A DNA stretch of 64,000 nucleotides from Corynebacterium urealyticum DSM 7109. Its GTDB lineage: Bacteria; Actinomycetota; Actinomycetes; Mycobacteriales; Mycobacteriaceae. This document shows positions 1-9,617 of this stretch, one piece after another; the first letter of the stretch is position 1, and each line of letters starts with the position of its first letter. Both the position numbers and the translations under genes were made by a program. The DNA is taken from NCBI RefSeq assembly GCF_000069945.1, contig NC_010545.1, positions 1,054,001 through 1,118,000 on the forward strand. Reading direction: 5' to 3'. The notes beneath the pieces were generated by a model. It ran no database searches. It worked only from the letters and a program-made list of their open reading frames with translations, and was not told the DNA's origin.

Positions 1-1
1 C

Positions 2-760
2 CGCGATACCAAGCGCCAGCGCCGCGACGCCTCTGCGGTTCCCCAGGTCGCAATCGCCGGGTACACCAACGCAGGAAAGTCCTCGCTGATTAATGCGCTG
101 ACTGGCGCGGGTGTGCTCGTCGAGGACGCGCTGTTCGCCACCCTGGACCCCACGACCCGCAGGGCGGAACTCGCCGATGGGCGCAGCGTGATTTTCAGCG
201 ACACCGTGGGCTTCGTCCGCCACCTGCCGACGCAGCTGGTCGAAGCCTTCCGCTCCACATTGGAGGAGGTCATGGCCGCGGACGTCGTTCTGCACGTCGT
301 CGACGGCTCCGACCCCTTCCCACTCGAACAGATCCGTTCGGTGAACACGGTGATCAGCGAGATCGTCGCCGAGAGTGGCCAGGACGCCCCGCCAGAGATC
401 ATGGTGGTCAACAAGATCGACAAGGCGGATCCGCTGGTCCTCGCCGAGCTGCGCCACAAGCTCAACGACGTGGTGTTCGTCTCCGCGCACACCGGGGAGG
501 GCATCGACGAGCTGGAGACCAGGCTCGAGCTCTTCTTGAACTCACTGGACGAGACGGGAGTGTTCGCGGTCCCGTTCGACCGGGGCGACGTCGTCTCCCG
601 CATTCACGACCTGGGTACCGTCACACAGGAGGAATACGACGCCACCGGCACCGTCCTCACCGCTCGCGTCCCGAAGAAGCTCGCCCGGGAGCTGGACGCC
701 TTCCGCGTGACTGACCGAGAGCATGACGATCTGGACGTCGACGGCGCCGCGACCAGCTAA
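2..760 (+). CDS. hflX: GTPase HflX, C-terminal part (5' end outside window)
   Basis: Ribosome-associated GTPase of the HflX family, which binds the 50S subunit and rescues stalled ribosomes. The frame is open from base 2 with no start, so the N-terminal domain lies upstream. Visible are the P-loop GYTNAGKSSL (bases 59-88), the G3 region DTVGF and the G4 motif NKID, in that order, followed by the usual short C-terminal domain. It ends with TAA and 252 codons are present. It is followed after 63 bases by a nucleobase permease on the same strand. Family identity is clear from the G motifs. Confidence 0.93.
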   Translation, partial: RDTKRQRRDASAVPQVAIAGYTNAGKSSLINALTGAGVLVEDALFATLDPTTRRAELADGRSVIFSDTVGFVRHLPTQLVEAFRSTLEEVMAADVVLHVVDGSDPFPLEQIRSVNTVISEIVAESGQDAPPEIMVVNKIDKADPLVLAELRHKLNDVVFVSAHTGEGIDELETRLELFLNSLDETGVFAVPFDRGDVVSRIHDLGTVTQEEYDATGTVLTARVPKKLARELDAFRVTDREHDDLDVDGAATS

Positions 761-823
761 TCCGCCCGTTGCGTGCGGGACGCGGAGCTGACGCACTGAA
801 CCCTCCTTAGCTGCAGTATTGTT

Positions 824-2203
824 ATGGCCGTGACTAAGGACAATGGGGCGCTAAGCGCGCGAAACAACGCAGCAGGTAGTTCGGAGCCGGGCACGCCGGG
901 GCCAGGAGAGAAGACGGAGCACCGCGGCTCGTTTTTCGGCTGGGATTTGCACGGCAACGGCCGCGACATTGAACCGGGCGGGGTCGTTAAGCCTGAGGAG
1001 CGCCTCTCGTGGCCGCGCACCATCGGCGTGGGTATGCAGCACGTCATCGCGATGTTCGGTGCGACCCTCCTGGTGCCGACGATCACGGGATTCCCAGTGA
1101 ACACCACCCTGCTGTTCTCCGGACTCGGGACGATTCTCTTCCTGTTGGTGACCCGCAACCGACTGCCGTCCTACCTCGGTTCCTCCTTCGCCTTCTTGGC
1201 CCCGCTGGCGGCAACCCAGGCGGAGGGCTTCGCGGCACAGCTCGGCGGAATCGTGGCCACTGGTGCGCTGCTGTTCGTGGTCGGTCTCGTGGTTCAGCTC
1301 GCCGGTCGGCAGGTGCTGGATGCCGTGATGCCACCGGCCGTGACTGGTGCGATCGTGGCCCTGATTGGGTTGAATCTCGCGCCCACCTCGACGGGCAATG
1401 TGCAGGAGCAACCACTGATTGCCGGGGTGACCCTCGTGGGGATTCTCCTGTTCACAGTGATGGGCCGCGGGATGGTGGCCCGACTCGGAATTCTCCTGGG
1501 TGTGCTGACGGGTTGGGGTTTTGCCTTCCTTTCGGGCGGTGTCTCGGAGGAGGCGCGGCAGCATGTGGGCGAGGCCGCGTGGATCGGTTTCCCTCATTTC
1601 GAAACCCCGGAATTCACGGTGACCGCCGTGACCATCACGCTGCCGGTGGTTGTCGTCCTCATCGCTGAGAACGTTGGCCACGTGAAGGCCGTGTCGACGA
1701 TGACGAACCGTAACCTCGATGACCTTGCGGGCAAGGCGCTGATGGCCGACGGCATGTCGACGGTCCTAGCTGGATCCGGTGGTGGCTCCGGTACTACGAC
1801 CTATGCGGAGAATATTGGAGTGATGGCGGCGACGAAGGTGTACTCTTCGGCCGCGTACTGGGTGGCCGCTGCAACGGCGATGGTGCTGGCCTTCATTCCG
1901 AAGTTTGGTGCCGCGATCCTCACGATCCCGGTGGGTGTGTTGGGCGGGGCAACGCTCGTGCTCTACGGCATGATCGGCCTGCTCGGGGTGCGCATTTGGA
2001 TGGATAACGAGGTCTCGCTGACGGACCCGGTGAACCTCACCGCTGCTGCGGTGGCGATGATCGTCGGCATCGGTAACCTGACGCTGAACGTGGGTTCCAT
2101 CCCGATGGAGGGCATTGCTTGGGGCTCGGTGGGCATCATCCTGGGCTACCCGGTGCTGCGCTACCTCTACGACAACTTCGGCGAGGGGCGCTACATTTCT
2201 TAG
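824..2203 (+). CDS. uraA: NCS2-family uracil/xanthine-type permease (UraA-like)
   Basis: Inner-membrane nucleobase:cation symporter of the NCS2 family, probably taking up uracil or another pyrimidine/purine base. The 459-residue protein has a soluble N-terminal tail of about 65 residues and then about 12-14 hydrophobic segments. UraA hallmarks are QHVIAMFGATLLVPTITG near residue 72, the ENVGH signature with its family glutamate near residue 280, and the GGSGTTTYAENIGVMA loop. The ATG at 824 has no clear ribosome binding site, so the true start could be a few codons later. The substrate cannot be fixed from sequence; uracil is the best guess from the TTYAENIG motif. Confidence 0.85.
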   Translation: MAVTKDNGALSARNNAAGSSEPGTPGPGEKTEHRGSFFGWDLHGNGRDIEPGGVVKPEERLSWPRTIGVGMQHVIAMFGATLLVPTITGFPVNTTLLFSGLGTILFLLVTRNRLPSYLGSSFAFLAPLAATQAEGFAAQLGGIVATGALLFVVGLVVQLAGRQVLDAVMPPAVTGAIVALIGLNLAPTSTGNVQEQPLIAGVTLVGILLFTVMGRGMVARLGILLGVLTGWGFAFLSGGVSEEARQHVGEAAWIGFPHFETPEFTVTAVTITLPVVVVLIAENVGHVKAVSTMTNRNLDDLAGKALMADGMSTVLAGSGGGSGTTTYAENIGVMAATKVYSSAAYWVAAATAMVLAFIPKFGAAILTIPVGVLGGATLVLYGMIGLLGVRIWMDNEVSLTDPVNLTAAAVAMIVGIGNLTLNVGSIPMEGIAWGSVGIILGYPVLRYLYDNFGEGRYIS

Positions 2204-2347
2204 CGCTATTTCCAGTAAAGGGGGGCTGGGTGGAGGCTCGCCATTGGTAATGTCGGCCGCCTGCGGGAGGGAAAGGGAAACCGGGCTTGAGCGCAGCGAG
2301 GGGCAGTGGGAACTGCCGGCCCGGTCGGGGCTCGGCAGCTTCCAGTG

Positions 2348-3148
2348 CTATCCCTGCTCGTCGACGACCACCGTGTGAATGCCAGTGTCGTTGAGCTGGG
2401 CGACGAAGCCCTTGGGGGCGGAGTTATCGGTGATGACCACATCGATCTTCTCGGGCTCAGCAAAACTCACGATGTAGTCGAGCCCGAATTTCGTCGAATC
2501 GCACAGCGTCACCACCTTGTCGGAGTAGGCAATCATCGCGCGCTTAATGGCAGCCTCGGCCGCGTCGTGGGTAGACAGCCCGTGAGTGAGGGTAAACGCA
2601 TCGGTACCGATGAAGGCCACGTCCGCGTGTAGCAGCGCCAATGTCTGTAGTGCAACATCCCCAACCACTGCCTGAGATTGGGCACGGATCTTGCCACCCA
2701 GCAGCTGGACTTTGATCCGGGGGTCGGTAGAAAGCAGCAGTGCATTGTGCGGCGAGTTCGTCACGACGGACAGGGAGTAGTTCTTGTCGATACTCTCGGC
2801 GTGTTCGACGATTGCCTCGGCAATCATTGCGGTGGTGGTTCCCGAGTCCAGGAAAATGGTTCCGCCGTCGAGGGGGACGAACTGTACTGCAGCTCTGCCG
2901 ATCGCCTGCTTGGCGAGCGCGGCGGAGTGCTTCCGAGTCTCCAGGGGAACATAGTCGGTCTGGAATTGGCGAGCCGGGACGGCTCCGCCGTGGACCCGGT
3001 AGAGCTTGCCCTCGGCGGTGAGCTGGGCCAAGTCCCGTCGGATGGTTTCGGCCGTGACCCCAAACTGGGCCGCGAGCTCGGTGACGGTGACCTTGCCCTG
3101 CACGGCGGCAAGCGAGGTGATTTGTCGACGACGCTGAGCTGAAAGCAC
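2348..3148 (-). CDS. sugR: DeoR/GlpR-family transcriptional regulator, SugR-like
   Basis: Sugar-responsive repressor of the DeoR family. The N-terminal winged helix-turn-helix (about residues 1-57) has the signature VTAETIRRDLAQL and the following VHGGAV. The C-terminal sugar-phosphate sensor domain (about 75-235) contains FLDSGTTT, VVTNS, LLGG and the TDAF/CDSTKF blocks. The 266-residue length is normal. In C. glutamicum the SugR repressor of PTS and glycolysis genes sits next to lexA, as here, so the symbol is assigned by homology plus position. No PTS gene lies in the window, and a different sugar specificity is possible. Confidence 0.7.
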   Translation of the reverse strand: MLSAQRRRQITSLAAVQGKVTVTELAAQFGVTAETIRRDLAQLTAEGKLYRVHGGAVPARQFQTDYVPLETRKHSAALAKQAIGRAAVQFVPLDGGTIFLDSGTTTAMIAEAIVEHAESIDKNYSLSVVTNSPHNALLLSTDPRIKVQLLGGKIRAQSQAVVGDVALQTLALLHADVAFIGTDAFTLTHGLSTHDAAEAAIKRAMIAYSDKVVTLCDSTKFGLDYIVSFAEPEKIDVVITDNSAPKGFVAQLNDTGIHTVVVDEQG

Positions 3149-3181
3149 GCTTAGTTACCCACTTAATCCAAAAAACTTGGG

Positions 3182-3931
3182 TTAGATTTTGCGCAGAACC
3201 GCGGAAACCTTGCCGAGGATCTGAGCTTCATTGCCGGCGATTGGTTCGAAGAGGTCATTGTGGGGGAGCAGCCACACGCCGTCCTCATCATGATGCAGTT
3301 CCTTGACCGTGGCCTCCCCGTCGATCATGGCGGCAACGAAGTCGCCCTGATCCGCGGTCGGCTGCGAGCGGACCACGACCCAATCGGAGTCGTAAATGCC
3401 TGCGTCGCGCATGGACTCACCCACGACCTGGAGGAGGAAAAGCTCGTCGGAGGTGCCGACCAGCTCGGCAGGGAGCGGGAACTGTGCTTCGATGTTTTGC
3501 TCCGCCAGGATCGGATTGCCGGCGGCGATTTGGCCGACGACGGGCACGTACGTGGCCGCGGGGCGGTCGTCGGACACGGGAGCCGGGGTCGGCTTGGGCT
3601 GCTTCCGTGGCACAGGAGTCACAAGGCCAGGGTTGGTGTGATCCTCGTATCCACGAACGTCAAAGGCGCGAGGCTTGTTGTCCTCCCGGCGCAGATACCC
3701 CTTCTCCTCAAGCTGCTTGAGTTGGTAAGACACCGAGGATGTGGACTGGAGACCAACGGCATCTGCGATTTCGCGAATGCTTGGTGGATAGCCGCGAAGA
3801 ACCGTGGAGTCCTTGATGACTTCCAGGATCCGGCGCTGGCGAGAGCTCAGGTTGCCCTTTGTCTTCGCATCTGCAGAGCTCTTTTTGGGGCGGCCTGGGC
3901 GCCGGCGGGGGGACTCGGGGGAAGTCGTCAC
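3182..3931 (-). CDS. lexA: SOS repressor LexA
   Basis: Self-cleaving repressor of the SOS regulon. From the GTG at 3931 it has 249 residues. A winged helix DNA-binding domain covers about 27-90 ([20 protein letters not shown]). A long Pro-rich linker follows, then the S24 peptidase domain with cleavage site A137-G138 (IAAGNP), nucleophile S173 (VVGESMRD) and general base K210 (EATVKEL). I chose this GTG because AGGAG lies about seven bases upstream. The frame stays open to a GTG at 4036, which coincides with the start expected from a possible -10 (GATACA) and could be used without a leader. Divergent from divS across a region with three LexA-box-like sequences. Confidence 0.95.
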   Translation of the reverse strand: MTTSPESPRRRPGRPKKSSADAKTKGNLSSRQRRILEVIKDSTVLRGYPPSIREIADAVGLQSTSSVSYQLKQLEEKGYLRREDNKPRAFDVRGYEDHTNPGLVTPVPRKQPKPTPAPVSDDRPAATYVPVVGQIAAGNPILAEQNIEAQFPLPAELVGTSDELFLLQVVGESMRDAGIYDSDWVVVRSQPTADQGDFVAAMIDGEATVKELHHDEDGVWLLPHNDLFEPIAGNEAQILGKVSAVLRKI

Positions 3932-4045
3932 AGTGAACTCTCCTAGCGGCCCGGGCGGCAGACAGCTGCGCATGCTGCCCGGCGTGTGATCGAAAAACAT
4001 GTTCCCGCGCTCGATGTGGTCTCGACCGCGTTTCACCTCACTGTA

Positions 4046-4061
4046 TCACCTGCATGTTCGA
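4046..4061 (-). promoter_or_regulatory. LexA (SOS) box candidate, lexA-proximal
   Basis: On the minus strand this reads TCGAACATGCAGGTGA. The left half matches the TCGAAC half-site known for mycobacterial and corynebacterial LexA perfectly; the right half is degenerate. A GATACA hexamer that could be the lexA -10 lies at 4042-4047, overlapping the box edge, so binding would block lexA transcription (autoregulation). Confidence 0.5.
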
Positions 4062-4088
4062 TATTTGCGATAAAGCACTCGACTTCCT

Positions 4089-4108
4089 TCGAACGTGCGT
4101 GCTATATT
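4089..4108 (+). promoter_or_regulatory. LexA box candidate overlapping a -10 element facing divS
   Basis: TCGAACGTGCGTGCTA at 4089-4104 overlaps the hexamer TATATT at 4103-4108. The same box-plus-TATATT arrangement occurs upstream of ruvC (58591-58610), which supports both being LexA-controlled promoters. The predicted transcript would start near 4115 and give divS a leader of about 150 bases. Confidence 0.55.
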
Positions 4109-4123
4109 TTCAGCATAGCCACC

Positions 4124-4139
4124 TAGAACACCCGTTCGA
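4124..4139. promoter_or_regulatory. Near-perfect palindromic LexA box
   Basis: TAGAACACCCGTTCGA matches the palindrome TCGAAC-N4-GTTCGA at 11 of 12 specified positions. It is the best SOS box in the window. It lies between lexA and divS, downstream of the putative divS -10, where bound LexA could act as a roadblock. Confidence 0.7.
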
Positions 4140-4268
4140 TAGATGTGAGGCGGCGTAGGGACTATGTCCCCGGCGGATGGTTCACTCCAATCCAACGGCT
4201 GGTTACCTGTGATGATTCGGGGGTGATCAGCGCTGATGATCGAAATTCGAACGAGGAAGGAAATCATT

Positions 4269-4718
4269 ATGACTCTCGTTAAGAGCGTTTCGCGCGTCCC
4301 TGCGGCTACATCGCGTGCTGGTCGGCGGATCCCTCGTCAAACTGAGCGGGTCTTGTTCGATGGTTCTCAGTCGCTGTCCGGGCGCAAGTTCCGGCAGGGT
4401 GGGGGGAATGTACGTTCGAATACCTCCGGGCAGGGGAGGGCCTTCACTCCTAACCTGGTGCAGCAGCGCCGCTTTGCCCACCCAGTTGCAAGTGCTCGCG
4501 TTGACCGGCCCGCTACGGCACAGCCTTCCGCGCTTCGCCGCGGAGTGGACATCGCCAGCCGGGTGGCTACCTCTCGCGGCGGGGTCCTGTTGAGCGGGAT
4601 TGCCCTGGTTCTCAGTCTGGGACTGTCCCCGTTGGTGATGGGCCACGATAGCGAGGAGCCGACTTCTGCCACCGCCGTGGCTGCGTCCGAGGTCGAGTCA
4701 GCCGCGGTGGCGGACTAG
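4269..4718 (+). CDS. divS: Small membrane protein, DivS-like SOS division suppressor
   Basis: 149-residue protein with a basic, disordered N-terminal 100 residues, one membrane segment at about 105-124 (GGVLLSGIALVLSLGLS) and a short acidic/Ala-rich tail. In C. glutamicum the gene between lexA and nrdR is divS, an SOS-induced suppressor of cell division; in mycobacteria the same slot holds the SOS-induced wall hydrolase Rv2719c. The assignment rests on position, divergent LexA boxes, size and single membrane segment, not on a catalytic motif. The ATG at 4269 is preceded by GAGGAAGG at good spacing; an in-frame upstream ATG at 4236 lacks one. No LysM domain is visible. Confidence 0.6.
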   Translation: MTLVKSVSRVPAATSRAGRRIPRQTERVLFDGSQSLSGRKFRQGGGNVRSNTSGQGRAFTPNLVQQRRFAHPVASARVDRPATAQPSALRRGVDIASRVATSRGGVLLSGIALVLSLGLSPLVMGHDSEEPTSATAVAASEVESAAVAD

Positions 4719-4802
4719 CAGTCCGCCATTGCGACAGGGCACGCTAGCGCGCTGGACAACGTCGCGCTGCTGGATCACATCGCCGTGGCGCATTTGGAAC
4801 TC

Positions 4803-4820
4803 AGCGCCGTGGCGCTTTTT
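4803..4820 (+). terminator. Short terminator hairpin after divS
   Basis: AGCGC-CGTG-GCGCT followed directly by five T residues. It lies between divS and the nrdR start and probably separates the two transcripts. Confidence 0.5.
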
Positions 4821-4846
4821 CTGAGCGCTGGGCATAAACTAGTGGC

Positions 4847-5320
4847 GTGCTGTGCCCAAGTTGTCGCTGTGAAGATTCCCGTGTTGTGGACTCCCGGGTC
4901 GTCGAGGGCGGAATCGCTATCCGCCGCCGCCGGGAGTGCCTGCAATGCCTTACCCGGTTCACCACCATGGAACGCTCCGTCCTTCTCGTGACGAAGCGCA
5001 ATGGGGTGACGGAGGAGTTCAGCCGCGAGAAGGTCATCAAGGGTGTGAAACAAGCCTGCCAGGGACGCGATGTGTCAGACGATGACCTCAAGCTGCTCGC
5101 CCACGAGGTTGAGCAGAGCGTCCGGGCGGACTATGGATCCCAGGTCAACGCCCACGATATTGGCCTAGCGATCCTGCCTCCGCTGCGCCGACTCGACGAA
5201 GTCGCCTATCTGCGCTTCGCGTCTGTGTATAAGTCCTTCAGTTCTTCTGAGGATTTCGAGGCAGAGATTGCATTGTTGCGCCGGCAGCACCAGGGCAACG
5301 CCCCGAGCTCGGGCAGCTAA
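4847..5320 (+). CDS. nrdR: Transcriptional repressor NrdR
   Basis: ATP/dATP-sensing repressor of ribonucleotide reductase genes. It has an N-terminal zinc ribbon with C3/C6 (CPSC) and C31/C34 (CLQC), then an ATP-cone domain (about 46-136) with VTKRNG and the conserved RFASVYKSF end. The 157-residue length is normal. The start is GTG at 4847. No ribosome binding site is evident and an A/T-rich hexamer (ATAAAC) lies just upstream, so a leaderless message is plausible. Convergent with hrpA. nrdR next to lexA/divS is the usual corynebacterial order. Confidence 0.95.
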
Positions 5321-5374
5321 GAACCCTGCCCATAGCGTTGTCCCCTTCGCTCGCGCCGGCCGTCCGGGCGTGGG

Positions 5375-8300
5375 CTAGCGGATCTGGCCAGCGGCCTTGC
5401 GAACCCGCTGCAGGGACGCGCTGCGGGCAGTGCCCAAGTGTTGGGCAAAAAGAGCCACCATGAGCTCCTCGATTAGCCAACGCAGATCCTTGACCTGGGG
5501 TGAGGCCTGTCGGGCGCTGGGCAGTCGCTCCACCGTCTGCTGATAAATCTTCATCGCTTCCGCCAGCTCCTCCGCCAGCTCCGCTTCGCGATCAGGATCT
5601 CGCTCCAACAGTGTCAGCCTCTCCTTCATTGCCTCGACATACCGAGGGACGTGCCGAAGGCGCTGGATGCCCCACGTCACCAGGCTATGGTCCGCAGCGT
5701 ACAACTGCACTTGCTTCTTCATCTCCGCAATCGCAGGGCCATCCCAGTTCTCGAGCTCTGTAGAGATGTCCTGGATCGCCAGTGCTGCAGGGGCAAACGC
5801 CACAAGGATCTGTCGCACCAACCCGGGCGCCTGCTGACGCGCCGTCTGGCAGGCCCGTTCACACTCGTCAGGGGTTCTAATCACTGGGCCGATCTTCTCC
5901 AAAAGCTGGCGGCACGCCGCGGTACGCGCGTCGTCAACCAACGCTTCAACGCCGCCGTTCGGATAGTTTTCCAGCGCCACACGCTGGCGCAACGGCAGTC
6001 CCTTGAGCATCTGACCAGTGGACAGCGGAGTGGCCTCGGCCATCAGCCCCAACACCGTAGAGAACTGCTGTGCCTTTGCAGCCTGCTCGGTGGGGAAAGC
6101 CTTGAGCTCGAAACGCGCGCTCCGGTGGCCTGTCTTGCCAGCCGAGAAGCTGACAACCAGCGCGGGGAAAGCGTTCACGGCCTGGCCATCGACGACCGTT
6201 TCGATGGACTCGGGAATATCGCCGATGCTGTCGGCAGACCACTCGTCAGCGTGCTGCAGCACGCCGCCCACACCGGCCCCGCCCTGAGCCTTCTTCTGCT
6301 TTCCGCCAGCACCACGGCCCTTGTTGCCCGCTGCGCCCCTCTGGTGCACCTTGGCATCCAGCGGGCTGGCAGCCGTGGAGCCCTGGCCACCACGCAGAGA
6401 ACGAGCACTTGCCGCCGCAATTGCCTGGCGGACATCGCCGGCCAGCTCTCGCTGGAGAGCCACGATGTCCCGGCCGGTGCGTACCACATTGCCGCGGCGG
6501 TCAATAACCGCAAAGTTCATGCGCAGGTGGTCGGGTACCTTGGCCCAGACAAAGTCGGTGGAATTGATGCCCCGACCGCCCAACGAGCGCAGCGCATCGG
6601 CCAGCGACTCATCGATCGCCCCATCGTAAGGAGTGATGAGCTCCAACGCCCGTGCTGCGAAATCCGTCGCCGGTACCACCGACTTACGGATCGCCTTGGG
6701 CAGTGAACGGATGAGCGCCACCGCTAGCTCTTGACGCATGCCCGGAACCAACCACTGCGTGATTTCCGGGTCAATGTTTGCCAGCAGGGGGAGTGGAACC
6801 TGCATGGTGATGCCGTCGCGCGGGTCGGTGGGGTCGAAGACATACTCCAGGTCGAACTCCAGGCTGCCCTGCCTCCAGGTGTCCGGAAACTCGTTGGCCT
6901 GCGCAGCTCCTTCATGCGAATCAATGAGCGCGTCAAGCGAAAAATCCAGCAGATCCGGCTTCTTGTGCCGAGCCTTCTTCCACCAGGAATCAAAGTGCCG
7001 GCTGGAGATGATATCTGCGGGCAGGCGGGCGTCGTAAAAAGAAAACAAGGCATCGTCGTCGATCACGATGTCTCGGCGACGGGCCTTATCCTCCAGCTTC
7101 TCGGCCTGCTCCAGCAGCTCCTGATTGTGGCGGTAGAACTTGTGGCGCGTCTCCCAATCGCCTTCGACCAGTGCCTTGCGGATGAACATATCCCGCGCCA
7201 GCTCTGGGTCAATCCGGCCCAGATTGACGCGGCGTTCCGTGACGATGGGGAGACCAAGCAACAGGGCCTTCTCGTAGACCAACGCCGCACCCCGCTTCGA
7301 GGACCAGTGTGGTTCCGAGTGGGTGTACTTCACCATGTGCGGTGCGATTGATTCCACCCACTCCGGGCGGATTGGGCCCACTGTGCGGGCGAAGATTCGG
7401 GACGTCTCCACCAGTTCCGCGGCCATGATCCACTGTGGTGGCTTTTTCGCCACATGGGAGCTCGGGTGCACCACAAAGTGGGAGTTGCGGGGGCCCGTGA
7501 ATTGGCGGCTTTCGCCCTCCCGCATACCGATGTGGCTGATCAACCCGGACAGCAGGGCGCGGTGGACATCATCCTCGGCGATTGGCTCGCCGTCGAAGGT
7601 CAGCTGCCGGACATGCTGAATATTCGGCACGGACCAGCGCAGTTCCTTGGCGATATTGAGCAGTTGGCGAACCAGGTCAGCCCACTCCAGGACGCGCAGA
7701 TAGTGGATGAACTCCCGCTGGCAGAGCTTGCGGAACTGGTTGCCGCTGAGCTCGGCGCGCTGCTGTTGCAGGTAGCTCCACAGCTTCAGCGTGGAGATGA
7801 AGTCCGAGTTCGCCTTGAAACGCGCGTGGAGCTCATCGGCCTGTTGCTGCTTCTCCAAGGGCCGTTCCCGGACGTCCTGGATGGATAGTGCAGCGACGAT
7901 GACGGTGACCTGGTCCAGGATGTTCAAGCGGTGGGCGGCTACCATCATGCGCGCCAAGCGGGGGTCGGTTGGGATGCGGGACATGTCGTGGCCCACATCC
8001 GTCAACGCATGTCGGTCGCCGCCGGCGATGGCGCCCAGCTCACTAAGCAGTGCCACGCCATCGCGCACCGCGCGGGAGTCTGGGGCCTGCAGGAAGGGGA
8101 ACTTCTGGATGTCTCCGAGTCCCAGCGCGAGCATAGCCAGGATCACGCTGGCAAGGTGGGTGCGCAGAATTTCGGGATCGGTGAACTCCGGTCGGGCCTC
8201 GAAATTTTCTTCCGAATACAGCCGGATCGCAATACCGTCGGCGACACGGCCGCAACGGCCCGAACGCTGCTTCGCGGAGGCCTGGCTGATCTCCTCCACC

Positions 8301-9487
8301 GGCAGGCGCTGCACCTTCGTGCGGTTGGAGTAGCGGGAGATGCGCGCATAGCCGGTATCCACGACGAAGCGGATGCCCGGCACTGTCAGGGAAGTCTCGG
8401 CAATATTCGTGGCGAGCACGATTCGGCGGCGTTGGCCAGGGTTGAACACGCGGTGCTGTTCGGCGTTCGACAGTCGCCCGAACAGGGGAAGGATATCCAC
8501 GCGCGCCCCGCGCCGGTCGCGGTTCAAATGCTTATCCAGCGCCTCGGCGGCGTCCCGGATCTCGCGCTCCCCGGAGAAGAAACACAGAATGTCGCCGCTA
8601 CCGAAGCTCCATAGCTCGTCGACGGCCTCGATCAGCCCGTCCAGCGGATCCATGACATGGGTTGTGATCTCCCCGCTGTCCGGGTCGGTATAGCTTCGCT
8701 CCAGCGGGCGGTACAGCACCCCAACCGGGTAAGTGCGGCCCGATACCTCGACGATCGGTGCGGGCGTGCCGTCGGCGCTGGCGAAGTGCTCCGCGAAGCT
8801 TTCCGGGTCAATCGTTGCGGAGGTGATGATCAGCTTGAGATCCGGGCGCTTTGGCAGCAGATTCTTCAGATACCCCAGCAGGAAGTCGATGTTCAGGCTG
8901 CGCTCGTGAGCCTCATCGATGATGATCGTGTCGTACTCGCGGAGTAGCCGGTCGCGCTGAATCTCGTTGAGCAGCACACCGTCGGTCATGAGCTTGACTG
9001 CGGTGTTCTCGCTAGTCTTATCGTCGAAGCGGATCTTGTAACCGACCAGGGAATCCGGCTTATCCGTGCTTGAGCCGAGCTCCTCTGCGATTCGGTCTGC
9101 CACGCTGCGGGCCGCGATGCGCCGGGGCTGGGTATGCCCGATGCGCTGTCGCTTGCCGCGGCCAAGGTTCAGGCACATCTTCGGGATCTGCGTGGTTTTA
9201 CCGGAACCAGTCTCACCGGCGATGATGACAACTTGGTTTTCAGCGATAGCCTTTTCGATATCCGACTGGCGTTCCGAGACGGGCAGTTCGGTGGGGAAGT
9301 GGATCCGGGGGAAGACTCGGTCCTTCTTTGGCAGAGTGACCGGGGCTGTGCGTTCCCGGCGCTGTTGGCCGTTGCGTCCCCGACGGCGTTGCTTGCCCCC
9401 GCGGCTGCGGTGGCGTCCGTTGCTGGCACGCCGCGAAGGCTGCTGCGGTGAATTTTGAGTGCTCTTATCGCTATTTTCCCTGCTCAT
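5375..9487 (-). CDS. hrpA: ATP-dependent RNA helicase HrpA (DEAH family, DUF3418)
   Basis: 1370-residue DEAH RNA helicase. Its E. coli homologue resolves stalled or collided ribosomes. A strongly basic Arg-rich tail covers residues 1-55. Helicase motifs follow in order: Walker A GETGSGKT (91-98), PRRIAARS, DEAH at 191-194, SAT (motif III) and QRSGRCGR (motif VI). Next come the HA2/OB region and the long C-terminal DUF3418 domain typical of full-length HrpA. Length is as expected (about 1300). Start ATG at 9487. It diverges from oxyR with about 130 bases between the starts. Confidence 0.96.
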   Translation of the reverse strand: MSRENSDKSTQNSPQQPSRRASNGRHRSRGGKQRRRGRNGQQRRERTAPVTLPKKDRVFPRIHFPTELPVSERQSDIEKAIAENQVVIIAGETGSGKTTQIPKMCLNLGRGKRQRIGHTQPRRIAARSVADRIAEELGSSTDKPDSLVGYKIRFDDKTSENTAVKLMTDGVLLNEIQRDRLLREYDTIIIDEAHERSLNIDFLLGYLKNLLPKRPDLKLIITSATIDPESFAEHFASADGTPAPIVEVSGRTYPVGVLYRPLERSYTDPDSGEITTHVMDPLDGLIEAVDELWSFGSGDILCFFSGEREIRDAAEALDKHLNRDRRGARVDILPLFGRLSNAEQHRVFNPGQRRRIVLATNIAETSLTVPGIRFVVDTGYARISRYSNRTKVQRLPVEEISQASAKQRSGRCGRVADGIAIRLYSEENFEARPEFTDPEILRTHLASVILAMLALGLGDIQKFPFLQAPDSRAVRDGVALLSELGAIAGGDRHALTDVGHDMSRIPTDPRLARMMVAAHRLNILDQVTVIVAALSIQDVRERPLEKQQQADELHARFKANSDFISTLKLWSYLQQQRAELSGNQFRKLCQREFIHYLRVLEWADLVRQLLNIAKELRWSVPNIQHVRQLTFDGEPIAEDDVHRALLSGLISHIGMREGESRQFTGPRNSHFVVHPSSHVAKKPPQWIMAAELVETSRIFARTVGPIRPEWVESIAPHMVKYTHSEPHWSSKRGAALVYEKALLLGLPIVTERRVNLGRIDPELARDMFIRKALVEGDWETRHKFYRHNQELLEQAEKLEDKARRRDIVIDDDALFSFYDARLPADIISSRHFDSWWKKARHKKPDLLDFSLDALIDSHEGAAQANEFPDTWRQGSLEFDLEYVFDPTDPRDGITMQVPLPLLANIDPEITQWLVPGMRQELAVALIRSLPKAIRKSVVPATDFAARALELITPYDGAIDESLADALRSLGGRGINSTDFVWAKVPDHLRMNFAVIDRRGNVVRTGRDIVALQRELAGDVRQAIAAASARSLRGGQGSTAASPLDAKVHQRGAAGNKGRGAGGKQKKAQGGAGVGGVLQHADEWSADSIGDIPESIETVVDGQAVNAFPALVVSFSAGKTGHRSARFELKAFPTEQAAKAQQFSTVLGLMAEATPLSTGQMLKGLPLRQRVALENYPNGGVEALVDDARTAACRQLLEKIGPVIRTPDECERACQTARQQAPGLVRQILVAFAPAALAIQDISTELENWDGPAIAEMKKQVQLYAADHSLVTWGIQRLRHVPRYVEAMKERLTLLERDPDREAELAEELAEAMKIYQQTVERLPSARQASPQVKDLRWLIEELMVALFAQHLGTARSASLQRVRKAAGQIR

Positions 9488-9617
9488 TAGGGCTCCAGCT
9501 TAACAATACTGTGACTGTCAGCTGTAGCCGGGAGCCATTCATAGCTTTTGGCTAAAACCACCCGGCCAGCTCGCGTAGGATAAAGCATCAGCATTGTTGA
9601 AACATTGATAGGTAGCT

